Part shown: positions 36,427 through 46,646 of the stretch, in pieces | Layout: the number at the start of each line of letters is the position of its first letter | How positions within the stretch are numbered: the first letter of the stretch is position 1 | From: Rhodoligotrophos sp. CJ14 | Lineage (GTDB): Bacteria; Pseudomonadota; Alphaproteobacteria; Rhizobiales; Im1 | Assembly: GCF_038811545.1 (NCBI RefSeq) | Contig: NZ_CP133319.1 | Span: 806,001-870,000 of the forward strand | DNA length: 64,000 nucleotides | Direction of reading: 5' to 3' | Notes under the pieces: model-generated | Told to the model about the DNA's origin: nothing | Database searches by the model: none | What the model saw: the letters and a program-made list of their open reading frames with translations, nothing else | Position numbers and translations under genes: made by a program

Positions 36427-37695
36427 ATGTCTTATGTCCATATCATAGGGGCTGGCCTTGCCGGACTTTCCGCGGCGGTCGAGCTGACCAAGGCCGGCCG
36501 GGCGGTGAAGCTTTGGGAACAGGCTGCCCGTGCTGGTGGCCGCTGTCGCTCGTTCCACGACGCAGCCCTCGACCGGCTGATCGACAACGGCAATCACCTT
36601 CTGCTCTCCGGCAATCGCTCAGCCCAAAAATTTCTGGAGACGATCGGCGCAGCCGACCGGCTGATCGGACCGGATCGGGCGCGCTTTCCCTTCCTGGATG
36701 TCCGCACCGGCCAACGTTGGGTGATCGCGCCCAATTTCGGGAGGCTGCCCTGGTGGATGTTCGTGCCCTCCCGGCGCGCGCCGGGCACCCGCGCCGGTGA
36801 TTATCTGGCCGGCCTGCGCCTCCTGCGGGCCGATCCCCGCGCGACTGTCAGCGAGGTGCTGGCGGTTGATGATCGCGCCATGGAGCTCTACTGGGACCCG
36901 GTCGTGGTGGGCATTCTCAATGCGCCCCCCGATCTTGCCGCCGCAACCCTGCTCAAGCCGGTCTTGACCGAGATCTTCGCCCGCGGCGGAGCCGCCTGCC
37001 GGCCGCGCATCGCCGCTCACGGTCTCTCGGACACCTTCATCGATCCGGCCCTCGCCTGGCTTGCCCGCCACGGGGTCGACATCACCTATGGCGCGCGGCT
37101 TGCAAGCCTCGTGCATGACGGCACGCGGCTGACATCCCTGTCTTTCACGCGCGAGGCGGTGGATCTTGGCCCCGATGACCAGGTTATCCTGGCGGTGCCT
37201 GCCCCCGTCGCCGCGGATCTCGTGCATGGCCTTACCGTACCCGCTGCCCATGCGCCCATCGTCAATGTCCATTTCCGCCTCGACCATGAGCCGCGCCTGC
37301 CTCCAGATCTGCCGCTGATCGGCATCGTCGGTGGCGTCGCGCAATGGATCTTCGTGCGCGACGATGTCGCCTCCGTCACGGTGAGCTCCGCGCAGGCCTT
37401 GGCGGAACGGGCAGCCGATGACGTTGCCGAAGCCGTCTGGGCGGATGTTGCAAAGGCGCTTGGCCAGCCTAACGCCCCGATGCCGCTCTGGCGGGTGATC
37501 AAGGAGCGTCGCGCCACCTTCGAGCAGACGCCGCAACAGATAGAGCTGCGCCCCAAGCCCCAGACCCGCTTTTCCAATCTGGTGCTCGCCGGAGATTGGA
37601 CCGCGACCGGCCTGCCCGCCACCATCGAGGGCGCGATCCGGTCGGGCTCTTTTGCCGCTGATGCCTTGGCCAGATCCGGCAAGGCTTCAACTTGA
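36427..37695 (+). CDS. hpnE: hydroxysqualene dehydroxylase HpnE
   Basis: A 422-residue FAD-dependent amine-oxidase-fold protein. The dinucleotide motif HIIGAGLAGLSAAVELTKAG is at the extreme N-terminus, followed by the second FAD contact AARAGGRCRS; the C-terminal FAD motif is LAGDWTATGLPATIEGAI. It reduces hydroxysqualene to squalene in the HpnCDE route. It resembles phytoene desaturases, but length and location after hpnD fit HpnE. The gap to shc is 73 bases. Confidence 0.93.
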   Translation: MSYVHIIGAGLAGLSAAVELTKAGRAVKLWEQAARAGGRCRSFHDAALDRLIDNGNHLLLSGNRSAQKFLETIGAADRLIGPDRARFPFLDVRTGQRWVIAPNFGRLPWWMFVPSRRAPGTRAGDYLAGLRLLRADPRATVSEVLAVDDRAMELYWDPVVVGILNAPPDLAAATLLKPVLTEIFARGGAACRPRIAAHGLSDTFIDPALAWLARHGVDITYGARLASLVHDGTRLTSLSFTREAVDLGPDDQVILAVPAPVAADLVHGLTVPAAHAPIVNVHFRLDHEPRLPPDLPLIGIVGGVAQWIFVRDDVASVTVSSAQALAERAADDVAEAVWADVAKALGQPNAPMPLWRVIKERRATFEQTPQQIELRPKPQTRFSNLVLAGDWTATGLPATIEGAIRSGSFAADALARSGKAST

Positions 37696-37768
37696 CAAAG
37701 GTCTGCCGACGCGCAACTCAACCCCGCGAGATCAATCTTGAAGAAACTGACCCTGCCGAAGGAAGATC

Positions 37769-39769
37769 ATGACGTTGACAACACCCGGCCACCGATCGAG
37801 TGAAAACAAGGGAGGACCGGCTAGCGTCGATGCGGATCTCTTTTCCCGGATCGACCAGACCGTTACTGAAGCAGCAGAGGCGCTTGCGGCTCTGCAGCAG
37901 GATGATGGTCATATCCTGTTTGAGCTAGAGGCGGATGCAACTATCCCCGCCGAGTATATCTTTCTCAACCACTTCTTAGGGGATCTCGAGCCTGAGCTCG
38001 AGGCCGAGCTTGGCGAGTATCTCCGGCTGACCCAGTCGGAAAAGCATGGCGGGTGGCCGCTTTATTACGACGGCGACTTCAACATCTCGGCCTCCGTGAA
38101 GGCCTACTTCGCCTTGAAGCTGATCGGCGATGCCCCTGACGCGCCGCATATGGCGCGCGCGCGCGAGGCGATCCTGGCGCATGGTGGCGCGGAGACTTCG
38201 AATGTCTTCACGCGCTATATCTTGGCCCTGTTCGGTGAGGTCCCGTGGCATGCGATTCCGGCCATGCCCATCGAGCTGATGCTGATGCCGCGCTGGTTTC
38301 CGGTGAACATGTGGAAATTCTCCTACTGGTCCCGGACAGTCATCGCCCCCCTGCTCATTCTCGCGTCCTTGCGGCCACGGGCGGCCAATCCGAACCGAGG
38401 CTCCGTCCAGGAGCTCTTCCGCACCCCGCCGGAGAAGATCAAGACGTGGCTGACCAACCCGACCGGCAGTGCCTGGGGCGAATTTTTCCTCAAGCTAGAC
38501 AAGCTGCTGCAGCCGGCCGAGCGGCATGTTTTCCCCCGCCTCTTCACCCGCAAGCGGGCGATCAACGCGGCCGTGGACTTCATCACCCCGAGGCTGAATG
38601 GCGAGGACGGGCTGGGCGCCATCTTTCCGGCCATGGCCTTCACGATCATGTCGTTCCATTCGCTTGGCTATCCCAAAGATCATCCTGATCTTGCGATTGC
38701 ACGCCGGTCGGTCCGCAAGCTCATCGTTGATCATCGCGACAAGCGCGGCGACCGTCCGCGCTATGTACAGCCCTGTGTCTCGCCCGTCTGGGATACCGCG
38801 CTGGCCGCCCATGCGCTTGCCGAAGCCCGCATTCCAGATGCTGACGCCAAGATCAACAAGGCCTGCGAGTGGCTCGTCGACCGGCAAATCACGGACGTCA
38901 AGGGCGACTGGGCGATCAACGCGCCCGATCTCGCCCCAGGTGGCTGGGCCTTCCAGTTCCGGAACGACTACTATCCCGATGTCGATGACACCGCCGTTGT
39001 CGGCATGCTCCTGCACCGGGCCGATCCCGTTGCTCACAAGGAGGCGATCGACAAGGCACTTGCCTGGATCGAGGGCATGCAGAGCAGCAATGGCGGCTGG
39101 GGTGCCTTCGATATCGACAATAACGCAGATTTCCTGAACTCGATACCTTTCGCCGATCACGGCGCGCTGCTCGATCCGCCAACTGCGGATGTCACTGCCC
39201 GCTGCCTGAGCTTTCTCGCCCAGGCCGGCTATTCTCGCGAGCACCCGGTGGTGCGCCGGGGCATAGACTACCTCAAGGCCGAGCAGGAGGAAGACGGCTC
39301 CTGGTTCGGCCGCTGGGGCACCAACTACGTCTATGGCACCTGGTCAGTGCTCTGCGCGCTCAACGCCGTCGGCGAGGATATGCAGGCCCCCTATATCCGC
39401 AAGGCCGTTAACTGGCTGCTCACCCGCCAGCGCGAAGATGGTGGCTGGGGCGAGGATGGTGCGACTTACTGGCAGGAACGCCGCGCCGAAGCAAAGGAAT
39501 CAACCGCCTCGCAGACGGCGTGGGCTTTGCTTGCCTTGATGGCCGCCGGCGAGGTAGATAATCCAGCCGTAGCTCGGGGCATCCGCCACATACTCGATTC
39601 GCCCAGGGAAGGCGCAAATTGGAAAGAGCCATGGTACACGGCTGTCGGCTTTCCCCGGGTGTTTTACCTGCGCTATCACGGCTACAGTTCTTACTTTCCG
39701 GTGTGGGCGCTCTCCCGTTTCCGCAATCTGAAGCGCGGCAACAGCAAGCAAGTCCTCTGGGGGATGTGA
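37769..39769 (+). CDS. shc: squalene-hopene cyclase
   Basis: A 666-residue membrane-associated class II triterpene cyclase that folds squalene to hopene/hopanol. The catalytic DVDDTAVV motif, with the protonating Asp, is at residues 404-411. Several QW repeats are visible (for example DGSWFGRWG and DGGWGED toward the C-terminus, SNGGWGAFD in the middle). GAAGGAAG lies before the ATG. The stop is one base before the hpnG start. Also called hpnF. Confidence 0.96.
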   Translation: MTLTTPGHRSSENKGGPASVDADLFSRIDQTVTEAAEALAALQQDDGHILFELEADATIPAEYIFLNHFLGDLEPELEAELGEYLRLTQSEKHGGWPLYYDGDFNISASVKAYFALKLIGDAPDAPHMARAREAILAHGGAETSNVFTRYILALFGEVPWHAIPAMPIELMLMPRWFPVNMWKFSYWSRTVIAPLLILASLRPRAANPNRGSVQELFRTPPEKIKTWLTNPTGSAWGEFFLKLDKLLQPAERHVFPRLFTRKRAINAAVDFITPRLNGEDGLGAIFPAMAFTIMSFHSLGYPKDHPDLAIARRSVRKLIVDHRDKRGDRPRYVQPCVSPVWDTALAAHALAEARIPDADAKINKACEWLVDRQITDVKGDWAINAPDLAPGGWAFQFRNDYYPDVDDTAVVGMLLHRADPVAHKEAIDKALAWIEGMQSSNGGWGAFDIDNNADFLNSIPFADHGALLDPPTADVTARCLSFLAQAGYSREHPVVRRGIDYLKAEQEEDGSWFGRWGTNYVYGTWSVLCALNAVGEDMQAPYIRKAVNWLLTRQREDGGWGEDGATYWQERRAEAKESTASQTAWALLALMAAGEVDNPAVARGIRHILDSPREGANWKEPWYTAVGFPRVFYLRYHGYSSYFPVWALSRFRNLKRGNSKQVLWGM

Positions 39770-39770
39770 C

Positions 39771-40454
39771 TTGAACGTCCGTGTCACGACTAGGCTGCCG
39801 GTCAAGCCCGGCATTGTCACCGGGCTGGCTTTCGAAGCAACGATCGCGCGCACCAAAGCACCATTTGCTCCCATAGCGTGTCACGGACCTGGTCTGTCCA
39901 GGGCTATAGCGGCGGCACGTGCGCTCTTGTCCACCGGCGTCGACGCCCTGGTCAGCTTCGGCGTCGCTGGCGCCCTTGATCCAAGTCTCCGCCCGGGCAC
40001 CGCTGTCCTCCCACAGCGTGTGATTGACGGCAATGGTGAGGCGTTCTCCTGCGATGATGGTTGGCGCGGTGTGGTTCTCGCACGCACCCCGACCCTTGAC
40101 AGCCAAGGTGACCTCCTAACCGCCACCGACCCGGTCACCTGTGCCCGGCATAAAGCAACCGTGTTTGAGACGAGTGGCGCGCGGGTGGTCGACATGGAAA
40201 GCGCCGGCATTGCGGCCGTTGCGCGCGAGCACGGCGTACCCTTCATCGCCCTGAGGGTCGTGCTGGATGAGGCACGTCACACCATCCCGCGAGCGGCGAT
40301 GGCGGGAATGCGCCCGGATGGCGAGACGAGCGCCGCAGCAACCATTGCTGCCCTGCTGCGGCGCCCTCACGATATTGTGGATCTATTACGGCTGGCCCGC
40401 GCCAATCAGGCGGCGCGACAAGGCTTAGCTCGCCTTGCTCATCTCGCCTTTTGA
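39771..40454 (+). CDS. hpnG: hopanoid-associated phosphorylase HpnG
   Basis: A 227-residue nucleosidase/phosphorylase-fold protein. In hopanoid producers HpnG releases adenine from adenosylhopane to give ribosylhopane. Fold signatures seen are [15 protein letters not shown] and the catalytic-region [13 protein letters not shown]. The start is a TTG one base after the shc stop, with GGGGGA upstream inside shc; translation is probably coupled. The last 30 bases overlap the hpnH 3' end on the other strand. Confidence 0.9.
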   Translation: MNVRVTTRLPVKPGIVTGLAFEATIARTKAPFAPIACHGPGLSRAIAAARALLSTGVDALVSFGVAGALDPSLRPGTAVLPQRVIDGNGEAFSCDDGWRGVVLARTPTLDSQGDLLTATDPVTCARHKATVFETSGARVVDMESAGIAAVAREHGVPFIALRVVLDEARHTIPRAAMAGMRPDGETSAAATIAALLRRPHDIVDLLRLARANQAARQGLARLAHLAF

Positions 40455-41624
40455 ACCTTTGCGGTTGATCAGCGTGACCTTCGCCCGCTTCGGTTTCTCT
40501 GGCTGCGGGTTCTCGTGGATCTCCGCAAGCGCCTTGCTGACATGGCTCTCGAAGACATATTCCGCCGGCCGCTGATTATCGAGCGAGATTTCCGGCGCCA
40601 TGTCGCCTTCCGTCTTGAACCCGCCGAGCCACACCTTGAGTGCCTTCAGGGGATGCGCAACCGTGTCATTGACAGCCGTGGGCTCGAAGCCGCAATGCAC
40701 CATGCAATTGGCGCACTTCTCGTACTTGCCCGTGCCATAGCTGTCCCAATCGGTGGTCTCCATGAGCTCCTTGAAAGAGGAGACATAGCCTTCGCCGATG
40801 AGATAGCAGGGCTTCTGCCAGCCGAAGATATTGCGGGTCGGGTTTCCCCAGGGCGTGCAGCTATAGTTCTGATTGCCCGCGAGGAAATCGAGATAAAGGC
40901 TCGACTGGTTGAACACCCATTTCGTCGCGCTCTGTTTGCCGCGGCGGAAGATGTCGCGGAACAGAGTCTTGGTTTGACGCCGGGAGAGGAAGTGATCCTG
41001 TGCCGGTGCCCGCTCATAGGCATAGCCCGGCGAAACCGTGATGCCCTCGACCCCCAAGCCCATCACGAAGTCGAAGAACTCGGCGGTCCGTTCGGCATCG
41101 GCCGTATTGAACAGCGTGCAGTTCACCGTCACCCGGAAGCCGCGCTTGACCGCTTCCTGGATGGCCTCGACCGCGCGATCGAAAGTGCCCTCCTGGTCGA
41201 CCGCCTTGTCATGCTCATCCTTGAGCCCGTCCAGATGGATCGACAGGGTGAGATAGGGGCTTGGCGTGAACAGATCGAGCTTCTTCTTCAGCAGCAATGC
41301 GTTCGTACAGAGATAGACGAACTTCTTGCGCGCGACGATGCCGGAGACGATCTGATCGATTTCCTTATGGATCAGTGGTTCGCCTCCTGGAATGGAGACG
41401 ATCGGCGCACCGCACTCATCCACCGCCTGCAGGCATTCCTCGACGGAAAGCCGCTTATCGAGGATCGGCTTGGGATAGTCGATCTTCCCGCAGCCTGGAC
41501 ACGCCAGATTGCACCGGAACAACGGCTCGAGCATAAGCACCAGCGGATAGCGCTTGTTACCGGCGAGCTTCTGCTTGAGGATGTAACCCCCTACGCGCAC
41601 CTGCTGGATAAATGGTACTGCCAC
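40425..41624 (-). CDS. hpnH: adenosyl-hopene transferase HpnH (radical SAM)
   Basis: A 399-residue radical SAM enzyme that adds the 5'-deoxyadenosyl group to diploptene, the first step of extended (C35) hopanoids. The 4Fe-4S/SAM motif is Cys38-x3-Cys42-x2-Cys45 (CNLACPGC), and the SPASM-like C-terminal cysteines are in [13 protein letters not shown]. Length is normal. It runs against hpnG and overlaps it by 30 bases, so unlike many hopanoid loci hpnG and hpnH are not in one transcript here. Confidence 0.95.
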   Translation of the reverse strand: MAVPFIQQVRVGGYILKQKLAGNKRYPLVLMLEPLFRCNLACPGCGKIDYPKPILDKRLSVEECLQAVDECGAPIVSIPGGEPLIHKEIDQIVSGIVARKKFVYLCTNALLLKKKLDLFTPSPYLTLSIHLDGLKDEHDKAVDQEGTFDRAVEAIQEAVKRGFRVTVNCTLFNTADAERTAEFFDFVMGLGVEGITVSPGYAYERAPAQDHFLSRRQTKTLFRDIFRRGKQSATKWVFNQSSLYLDFLAGNQNYSCTPWGNPTRNIFGWQKPCYLIGEGYVSSFKELMETTDWDSYGTGKYEKCANCMVHCGFEPTAVNDTVAHPLKALKVWLGGFKTEGDMAPEISLDNQRPAEYVFESHVSKALAEIHENPQPEKPKRAKVTLINRKGSKGEMSKAS

Positions 41625-41814
41625 AGCAGCCTCTTCATGACCGCGCCGACCCGAGGAAGCTTTGCCAATATTGGCCGCCTCGTTCGGACGCTTGATAATC
41701 CTGAGCCAGCGTTCAGCAATGGCTGAAAAGACCCTCGACCGTCAAGTGCGACCGGATCGATCGCGTTCCAATACCGCACCCTTAGGTTAATTGATCCATG
41801 CTGTGACTTTGCTG

Positions 41815-41838
41815 CCGCAGCATTCTGATGCACTGCGG
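41815..41838 (-). terminator. hairpin after hpnN
   Basis: On the minus strand CCGCAG then GCAT pairs with ATGC and TGCGG around a four-base loop with a two-base bulge, starting a few bases after the hpnN stop. No T-run follows, so it is a weak terminator or read-through control before hpnH. Confidence 0.35.
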
Positions 41839-41841
41839 TAA

Positions 41842-44451
41842 CTAATGGCTATCTCTGCGCAGGGTGAGCTGCACGAGTGTCGGCAGCACCAAAAAAATGC
41901 AGAGAAGAAGAAGGAAACCGCCCATCACCAGGAATCGACCGACCACCACCAGGCTCGGGAGCGGCGACAGCAGCAGCAGCGCCGAAACGGCCATGACGCA
42001 CAGCAACGACCAAAACACGGCCCGCGGCGTGCTCGGTCTGGTTGCACCCTGATGGGCCATGCTTTCTCGGGCCCGCATGATCATCTTGACGCAATTGCCA
42101 ACCCCGATGCCGATGAGGATTGGTAGCGCGACGAGGGCCAGGGGAATGATCTTGAGCCCCATGACCACAGTGGCGCCGGTGAGAATGAGACCCGCAAGCC
42201 CGATGGGAACCGACACGAGCAAAACGTCGTAAATCTTTGGCAGGGTGAGGAAAAGCAGGAGTGCGAGCCCCGCGGATGCGATCGCCAGGGCAAAGAGGCT
42301 CGAGGTCTTGAGAAACGAGCCGGTCGCCACCGCATCGATGGCAGGCCCGCTGGCATCTGGTGCAACGCTCTGCACCGCGCTGACGAAACGGCGCAGCGTT
42401 TCCGTATCCCCAAGGTCGCCCTTGGCTGATACCTCGATCAAGTAATCGTCACTGGGCGAGAGAAACCGCCTTTTGAGCTCAGAGTCCAGCGTGTCCAGCG
42501 AAATCCGATTGGCATCCGCAAGCGCCCTCACCCTCACCGTGGTCTCCCGCAGACTACCGACCAGCGCGGATTCGAGGCCCGTTACCGCGGCCCCATCCGA
42601 CCCTACCTTCTCGATGTAATTCCGTATCGTATCCTCAAGCGTCCCCGCCGCAGCCCGCGCTTCCGGCGGTGCCGAAGATTGGGTGAGGCTATGGACCACC
42701 TCGCTCAGTTGCACCAGCGCATTGGTTTCCGCGGGCAATTCTCCCGGAACCTGCAGTTCGCTTTCTCTTGCCTCGGGCAGGCTCGCCTGAATACCCCTCA
42801 ACATGGCCAGCTTGGTCGACTGGCCGCTGGGAATGAAGCTGAACACGCTCGCAACCCCGGCAACCTCGGGCATGGCCTCCAATCGTGCGATGACGTCGCG
42901 GGCGGGCCCCACACCCTTCACCAGCACATGCGCTGCCCCCTGCGAGCCGATCCCCGCCCCATGATCGAGATCCCGGTCGAATTCCACCTGGTGCAGCAGA
43001 AACATGGCCGTAATGGCCGCAACCATGATGGGCAATGTGATCGCCAGCCGAACCGGTTGCGCCGTGAGTGCCGCGCCGATCGTCTGTAACACTTGCCCGC
43101 CAACGCCCGCTCGCTGCCGTGGCGTGAGCGGCAGGATACTGAGCAGCGCCGGCATGGCCACCATCGTGACCAGCCACATGATGCCCATGGCAGCGGCGGC
43201 AAATCCCGCAAGCTTCGCGATGCCGGTCAGGCCCGTCGCCCAGAAGGCTGCAAAAGCAACGGCCATCACCAGGGCATAGATCAGCAGCGGCGGCCCGAAC
43301 GAATAAGCGGCACCCGCGATCGCAAGCGGATGCTCGCGCCCCGCCAGCCGTTCCTCGCGATAGCGAAGCGCCGCCAGGAACGGCCCATCGAAGCTCAACG
43401 CCACAATGACGATCGCAAGCACATAGGCAGGCAGCGTGAGAGATCCGACGAGAGCACCGGCAGCGCCCGCAACGAGGGCAAGGCTCACGGCGGAGGCCAG
43501 GAGAGACGCGATGAACAGCCGAATGGACCGCAGCGCGAGGAGCGCAACGATCGCCGCCAGCACGAATGCGACAACCAGGGCATGCAACGCCCAGCCTGTA
43601 AGCCTGCTGAGGTCAAGCGGTCCGCTGCCTTGCCCAACCGCAAGCGCGATGCGCGCCCTTCCAGGGCCGGTGATCGCCGGATCCTGGGCGAGCGCCCTGA
43701 GGGTTGCAAATGCGGCGGGATCCTCGCTGAGCTGAACCGAAATCCGCCATTGCTGCCGATTTCGGTTGAGATCGCCGACCAGAATGCCCTGCCAATCGAC
43801 CGTCGCCGGCTTCTGGTCGATGAGGCTCTGGATCACCCGATCAAGTTCCGTGAGCAGCGCAGCCCCCTCCCGCGGGAAGATATTCATCTGCGCCGCGATC
43901 CCGAGCTGGTCGAGTGCGGTCGACAGGCCGACGAGGTCCGGTTGGGTATGGAGGAGATCGATCAACGGCATCCACCGCCGCAACCGCGCCGCGACCGCCT
44001 GCGTCTCCTGTGGGCTCAGCAGCAAAAGGCCGTTCTGCTCATAGAATGGTCCAAGACCCGGCGCGAAGACATCGCTGAACAGGCTTGGTCGATCATCGAG
44101 CGCCGCAGTGAGCCGGCTGGCCGCCTCGCGCGCGATCGTCGGGTCATCCGCCTCGACGATGGCCGTGACGGCTCCCCCCGCAATCCAGGGGAACAGGGCC
44201 TCTGCTTGGCGCGCGGCCTGCCGGAACGGGACGTCCCTGGCCACGATCCGCGTCTCTCTGAAATCGAGATCGAGCACGCGGTAACCGGCATAGCCTGCCG
44301 CAGCCGCCAGCGCGATGAGACAGACCAGCAGCCAAATGGCATGGCGAGCTGCCCAAGCAGCCCACGAGGCGGCCAGCCCGCCGAGCTTGACACCTAGGCG
44401 CGACAAAAGCTTCAGCCTCCTACTTGCACCTCTACACGACCGATCACCCAA
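41842..44451 (-). CDS. hpnN: hopanoid transporter HpnN (RND/MMPL family)
   Basis: An 869-residue inner-membrane protein of the RND/MMPL superfamily. One membrane helix near residue 45 is followed by a large periplasmic domain to about residue 265, a block of five or six helices, a second periplasmic domain, and a final helix block. HpnN moves hopanoids toward the outer membrane. The start at 44451 gives a basic leader of about 35 residues before the first helix; a downstream start is possible. It lies upstream of hpnH on the same strand, separated by 217 bases. Confidence 0.9.
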   Translation of the reverse strand: MGDRSCRGASRRLKLLSRLGVKLGGLAASWAAWAARHAIWLLVCLIALAAAAGYAGYRVLDLDFRETRIVARDVPFRQAARQAEALFPWIAGGAVTAIVEADDPTIAREAASRLTAALDDRPSLFSDVFAPGLGPFYEQNGLLLLSPQETQAVAARLRRWMPLIDLLHTQPDLVGLSTALDQLGIAAQMNIFPREGAALLTELDRVIQSLIDQKPATVDWQGILVGDLNRNRQQWRISVQLSEDPAAFATLRALAQDPAITGPGRARIALAVGQGSGPLDLSRLTGWALHALVVAFVLAAIVALLALRSIRLFIASLLASAVSLALVAGAAGALVGSLTLPAYVLAIVIVALSFDGPFLAALRYREERLAGREHPLAIAGAAYSFGPPLLIYALVMAVAFAAFWATGLTGIAKLAGFAAAAMGIMWLVTMVAMPALLSILPLTPRQRAGVGGQVLQTIGAALTAQPVRLAITLPIMVAAITAMFLLHQVEFDRDLDHGAGIGSQGAAHVLVKGVGPARDVIARLEAMPEVAGVASVFSFIPSGQSTKLAMLRGIQASLPEARESELQVPGELPAETNALVQLSEVVHSLTQSSAPPEARAAAGTLEDTIRNYIEKVGSDGAAVTGLESALVGSLRETTVRVRALADANRISLDTLDSELKRRFLSPSDDYLIEVSAKGDLGDTETLRRFVSAVQSVAPDASGPAIDAVATGSFLKTSSLFALAIASAGLALLLFLTLPKIYDVLLVSVPIGLAGLILTGATVVMGLKIIPLALVALPILIGIGVGNCVKMIMRARESMAHQGATRPSTPRAVFWSLLCVMAVSALLLLSPLPSLVVVGRFLVMGGFLLLLCIFLVLPTLVQLTLRRDSH

Positions 44452-44564
44452 CGCTCATCCGGAATTTCGCGGCCGCGCCGCACGACGAGCCATGAGATCA
44501 TGTTTTTTCTATGCATGATGCGGCGGCCCCTAGTATGTGATCAGCTGAGCAGAAGGGGGGTGGC

Positions 44565-44915
44565 ATGTCGGCACGGCACTGGGGCACGAGCATCGGCGCG
44601 GCAATGCTCGCAATTGGCATCATCGCCACCGCAGCAGCTCAGGAAGATCTCGATGAGACACCCGCCGGGCAATGCTGGCAATCTTACACCTTGTGTATCG
44701 AGGCAGCCTTTCAGGAGGAAGCCTGGCGCAGCGCCTGTTATGCCGATCTGACCGCGTGCCTCAATGAGACAAGGCCGGCGCGCTGTCATCCATCGGCTCA
44801 AGCCTATTGCGCCGATTTCCTCAACCGCTGCCGGGAAGTCGGCTCCGGAACGCCCGATATCCAATCCCAATGTCGAGCTGACCACGACGCCTGCCTAATG
44901 AGTTTCGGTTGTTGA
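44565..44915 (+). CDS. small Cys-rich exported protein
   Basis: A 116-residue protein with an AAGGGGGG ribosome site and a clear signal peptide (IGAAMLAIGIIATAAAQ, cleavage near residue 25). The mature part has ten Cys at regular spacing (C-x6-C, then pairs such as SACYADLTAC), which suggests a small disulfide-stabilised periplasmic helical protein. I do not recognise the family. Its last 21 bases overlap the pssA end on the opposite strand. Confidence 0.7.
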   Translation: MSARHWGTSIGAAMLAIGIIATAAAQEDLDETPAGQCWQSYTLCIEAAFQEEAWRSACYADLTACLNETRPARCHPSAQAYCADFLNRCREVGSGTPDIQSQCRADHDACLMSFGC

Positions 44916-45758
44916 TGCAGGCCCGGTGCCCTGCTGATCTTCCAGAACCCGCTGCTGATAGGCGCGTGCCTGTCTCTGGTAGTTGCGATAACCGATCGGC
45001 AGCATCGCGAGATAGATCACCGCGATGGCCGTAAGCACTTGCCATGGGAAGCTCATCAGCAATGCGATGAACAGCACCATGAGCAGGAGGATGGGCAGCA
45101 CGACATCACGGCGCACCCGCTGCCCGAGCGTCTTGCCGGAGAAGGTCGGCAGCTTGCTCACCATGAGCACGGCGATGATCGCCACATAGGGAAGGATGAA
45201 CCACGCGGCGTCCGGACCATCGGGAATGACCCCGAGAAAGCCGAGGAAGAGCGGTGCCAGGGCGAGCCCCGCCCCGGCTGGCGCCGGCACGCCGGTGAAG
45301 AAATTGCTCTTGAAGGGCGGCGCATCCGGGTCATCCAGCGCCACATTGAAGCGGGCGAGCCGCAATCCACAACAGATCGCCAGCGCAAGACAAACGATCC
45401 AGCCGACGCTCTTGAGCTCGTGCAGCGACCAGAGATAGAGCAGGACCGCCGGCGCAACGCCGAAGTCGACGAAATCCGCGAGCGAATCGAGCTCCGCCCC
45501 GAAGCGCGAGGTGCCTTTCAGCAGCCGGGCGATCCGGCCATCCAGCGCGTCCAGCAGAATGGCGAGAATGATGCCGGCCACCGCGAGTTCGAACCGCCCC
45601 TCGACCCCGAGGCGGATCGCCGTCACGCCCGCGCACATCGCGAGCAGCGTGATCAGGTTGGGCAGAAGAAAGCGCACCGGCACCTTTTTGAACCGGCGCA
45701 ATCTCTGCTCGCGGGATCGCTGAATGGGATCAAGCGATTCGCTGCCGCGCCACTCCAT
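44895..45758 (-). CDS. pssA: CDP-diacylglycerol-serine O-phosphatidyltransferase
   Basis: A 287-residue membrane enzyme that makes phosphatidylserine from CDP-diacylglycerol and serine. The CDP-alcohol phosphotransferase motif is complete: Asp70, Asp73, Gly74, Ala77, Arg78, Gly87, Asp91, Asp95. About eight membrane segments surround it. It lies 152 bases downstream of psd on the same strand, and the two together form the phosphatidylethanolamine pathway. Confidence 0.95.
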   Translation of the reverse strand: MEWRGSESLDPIQRSREQRLRRFKKVPVRFLLPNLITLLAMCAGVTAIRLGVEGRFELAVAGIILAILLDALDGRIARLLKGTSRFGAELDSLADFVDFGVAPAVLLYLWSLHELKSVGWIVCLALAICCGLRLARFNVALDDPDAPPFKSNFFTGVPAPAGAGLALAPLFLGFLGVIPDGPDAAWFILPYVAIIAVLMVSKLPTFSGKTLGQRVRRDVVLPILLLMVLFIALLMSFPWQVLTAIAVIYLAMLPIGYRNYQRQARAYQQRVLEDQQGTGPASTTETH

Positions 45759-45910
45759 TCACGTCTCCTCTATTGACCATAGCCTCGGCCGCCGGACGAC
45801 CAATGCAGCCCGCTTTACAGCATGTTCTTGATGCATGGTCACCTTGTTTCCCCGGACACGGATCATTTCAAAATGCTGAAGCCTGGCGCTCGCGCCTCAA
45901 GCTGCGCCCG

Positions 45911-46615
45911 TCATCCAAGTCGCGCCACGCGCTCCGGTTCGCTCGAGTTGAGATCCGCCAGCACCGTTTCGCCGGCAATCGCCCTCTGGCCAATCGCCAC
46001 CAGCGCGGTCTTGCCCACAGGCAGGAAGACATCGACGCGGCTGCCGAAACGGATGAGGCCGACCCTCTCGCCCACGGCAACTTGGGTTTCCGGCCGCACG
46101 AAGGGCACGATGCGCCTGGCGATAAGGCCCGCGATCTGCACCATGCCGATCTCCGTGCCGTCTGCCATCTGAACGACGAGCGCCTGACGCTCATTGTCTT
46201 CGCTCGCCTTGTCGAGCTCCGCATTGATGAACTTACCCGGGATATAGTTCATCCGCACCACGCGGCCTGGAACCGGCGACCGGTTCACATGCACATCGAA
46301 CACATTCATGAAGATCGAGACGCGCAGCCGCGGTTCAGGTCCAAAGCCAAGCTCCGGAGGCGGACTGACCGACTGGATCGCGCTGATTCGGCCATCGGCC
46401 GGGCTGATGATTAGGCCATCGCGTAACGGGGTGACCCGGTCGGGATCGCGGAAGAAATAGGCACACCACAGCGTGAGGATCACGCCGATCCAGCCAAGCG
46501 TGTCCGAGACCAGCCAAAACAACAGCAGTGTGATCACCGCAAAAATGGCGATGAACCGGTAGCCTTCCCGGTGGATCGGCGTCAGTGCCGCCCTGATGGA
46601 AGCAAGGATATCCAT
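45911..46615 (-). CDS. psd: phosphatidylserine decarboxylase (archaeal-type, short form)
   Basis: A 234-residue precursor that cleaves itself to form a pyruvoyl enzyme making phosphatidylethanolamine. The processing site is Gly191-Ser192 in [17 protein letters not shown] and ISPADGRI are family motifs, and a hydrophobic membrane segment lies at residues 20-50. The ATG at 46615 is chosen: a longer in-frame start overlaps the ABC transporter gene upstream and has no similarity. The short length fits the form common in Alphaproteobacteria. Confidence 0.95.
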   Translation of the reverse strand: MDILASIRAALTPIHREGYRFIAIFAVITLLLFWLVSDTLGWIGVILTLWCAYFFRDPDRVTPLRDGLIISPADGRISAIQSVSPPPELGFGPEPRLRVSIFMNVFDVHVNRSPVPGRVVRMNYIPGKFINAELDKASEDNERQALVVQMADGTEIGMVQIAGLIARRIVPFVRPETQVAVGERVGLIRFGSRVDVFLPVGKTALVAIGQRAIAGETVLADLNSSEPERVARLG

Positions 46616-46646
46616 ATCAGTGTCAGATCCTGCAAAAGCGCCGGGC

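Noticed and set aside
43093-44397. 434-residue plus-strand open frame
   Set aside because: Antisense to hpnN; very Arg/Gln-rich and without any family feature.
44497-44519. ATCATG/CATGAT inverted repeat with a T-run in the loop
   Set aside because: Six-base arms in a short AT-rich spacer are likely by chance and the T-run is in the loop, not after the stem.
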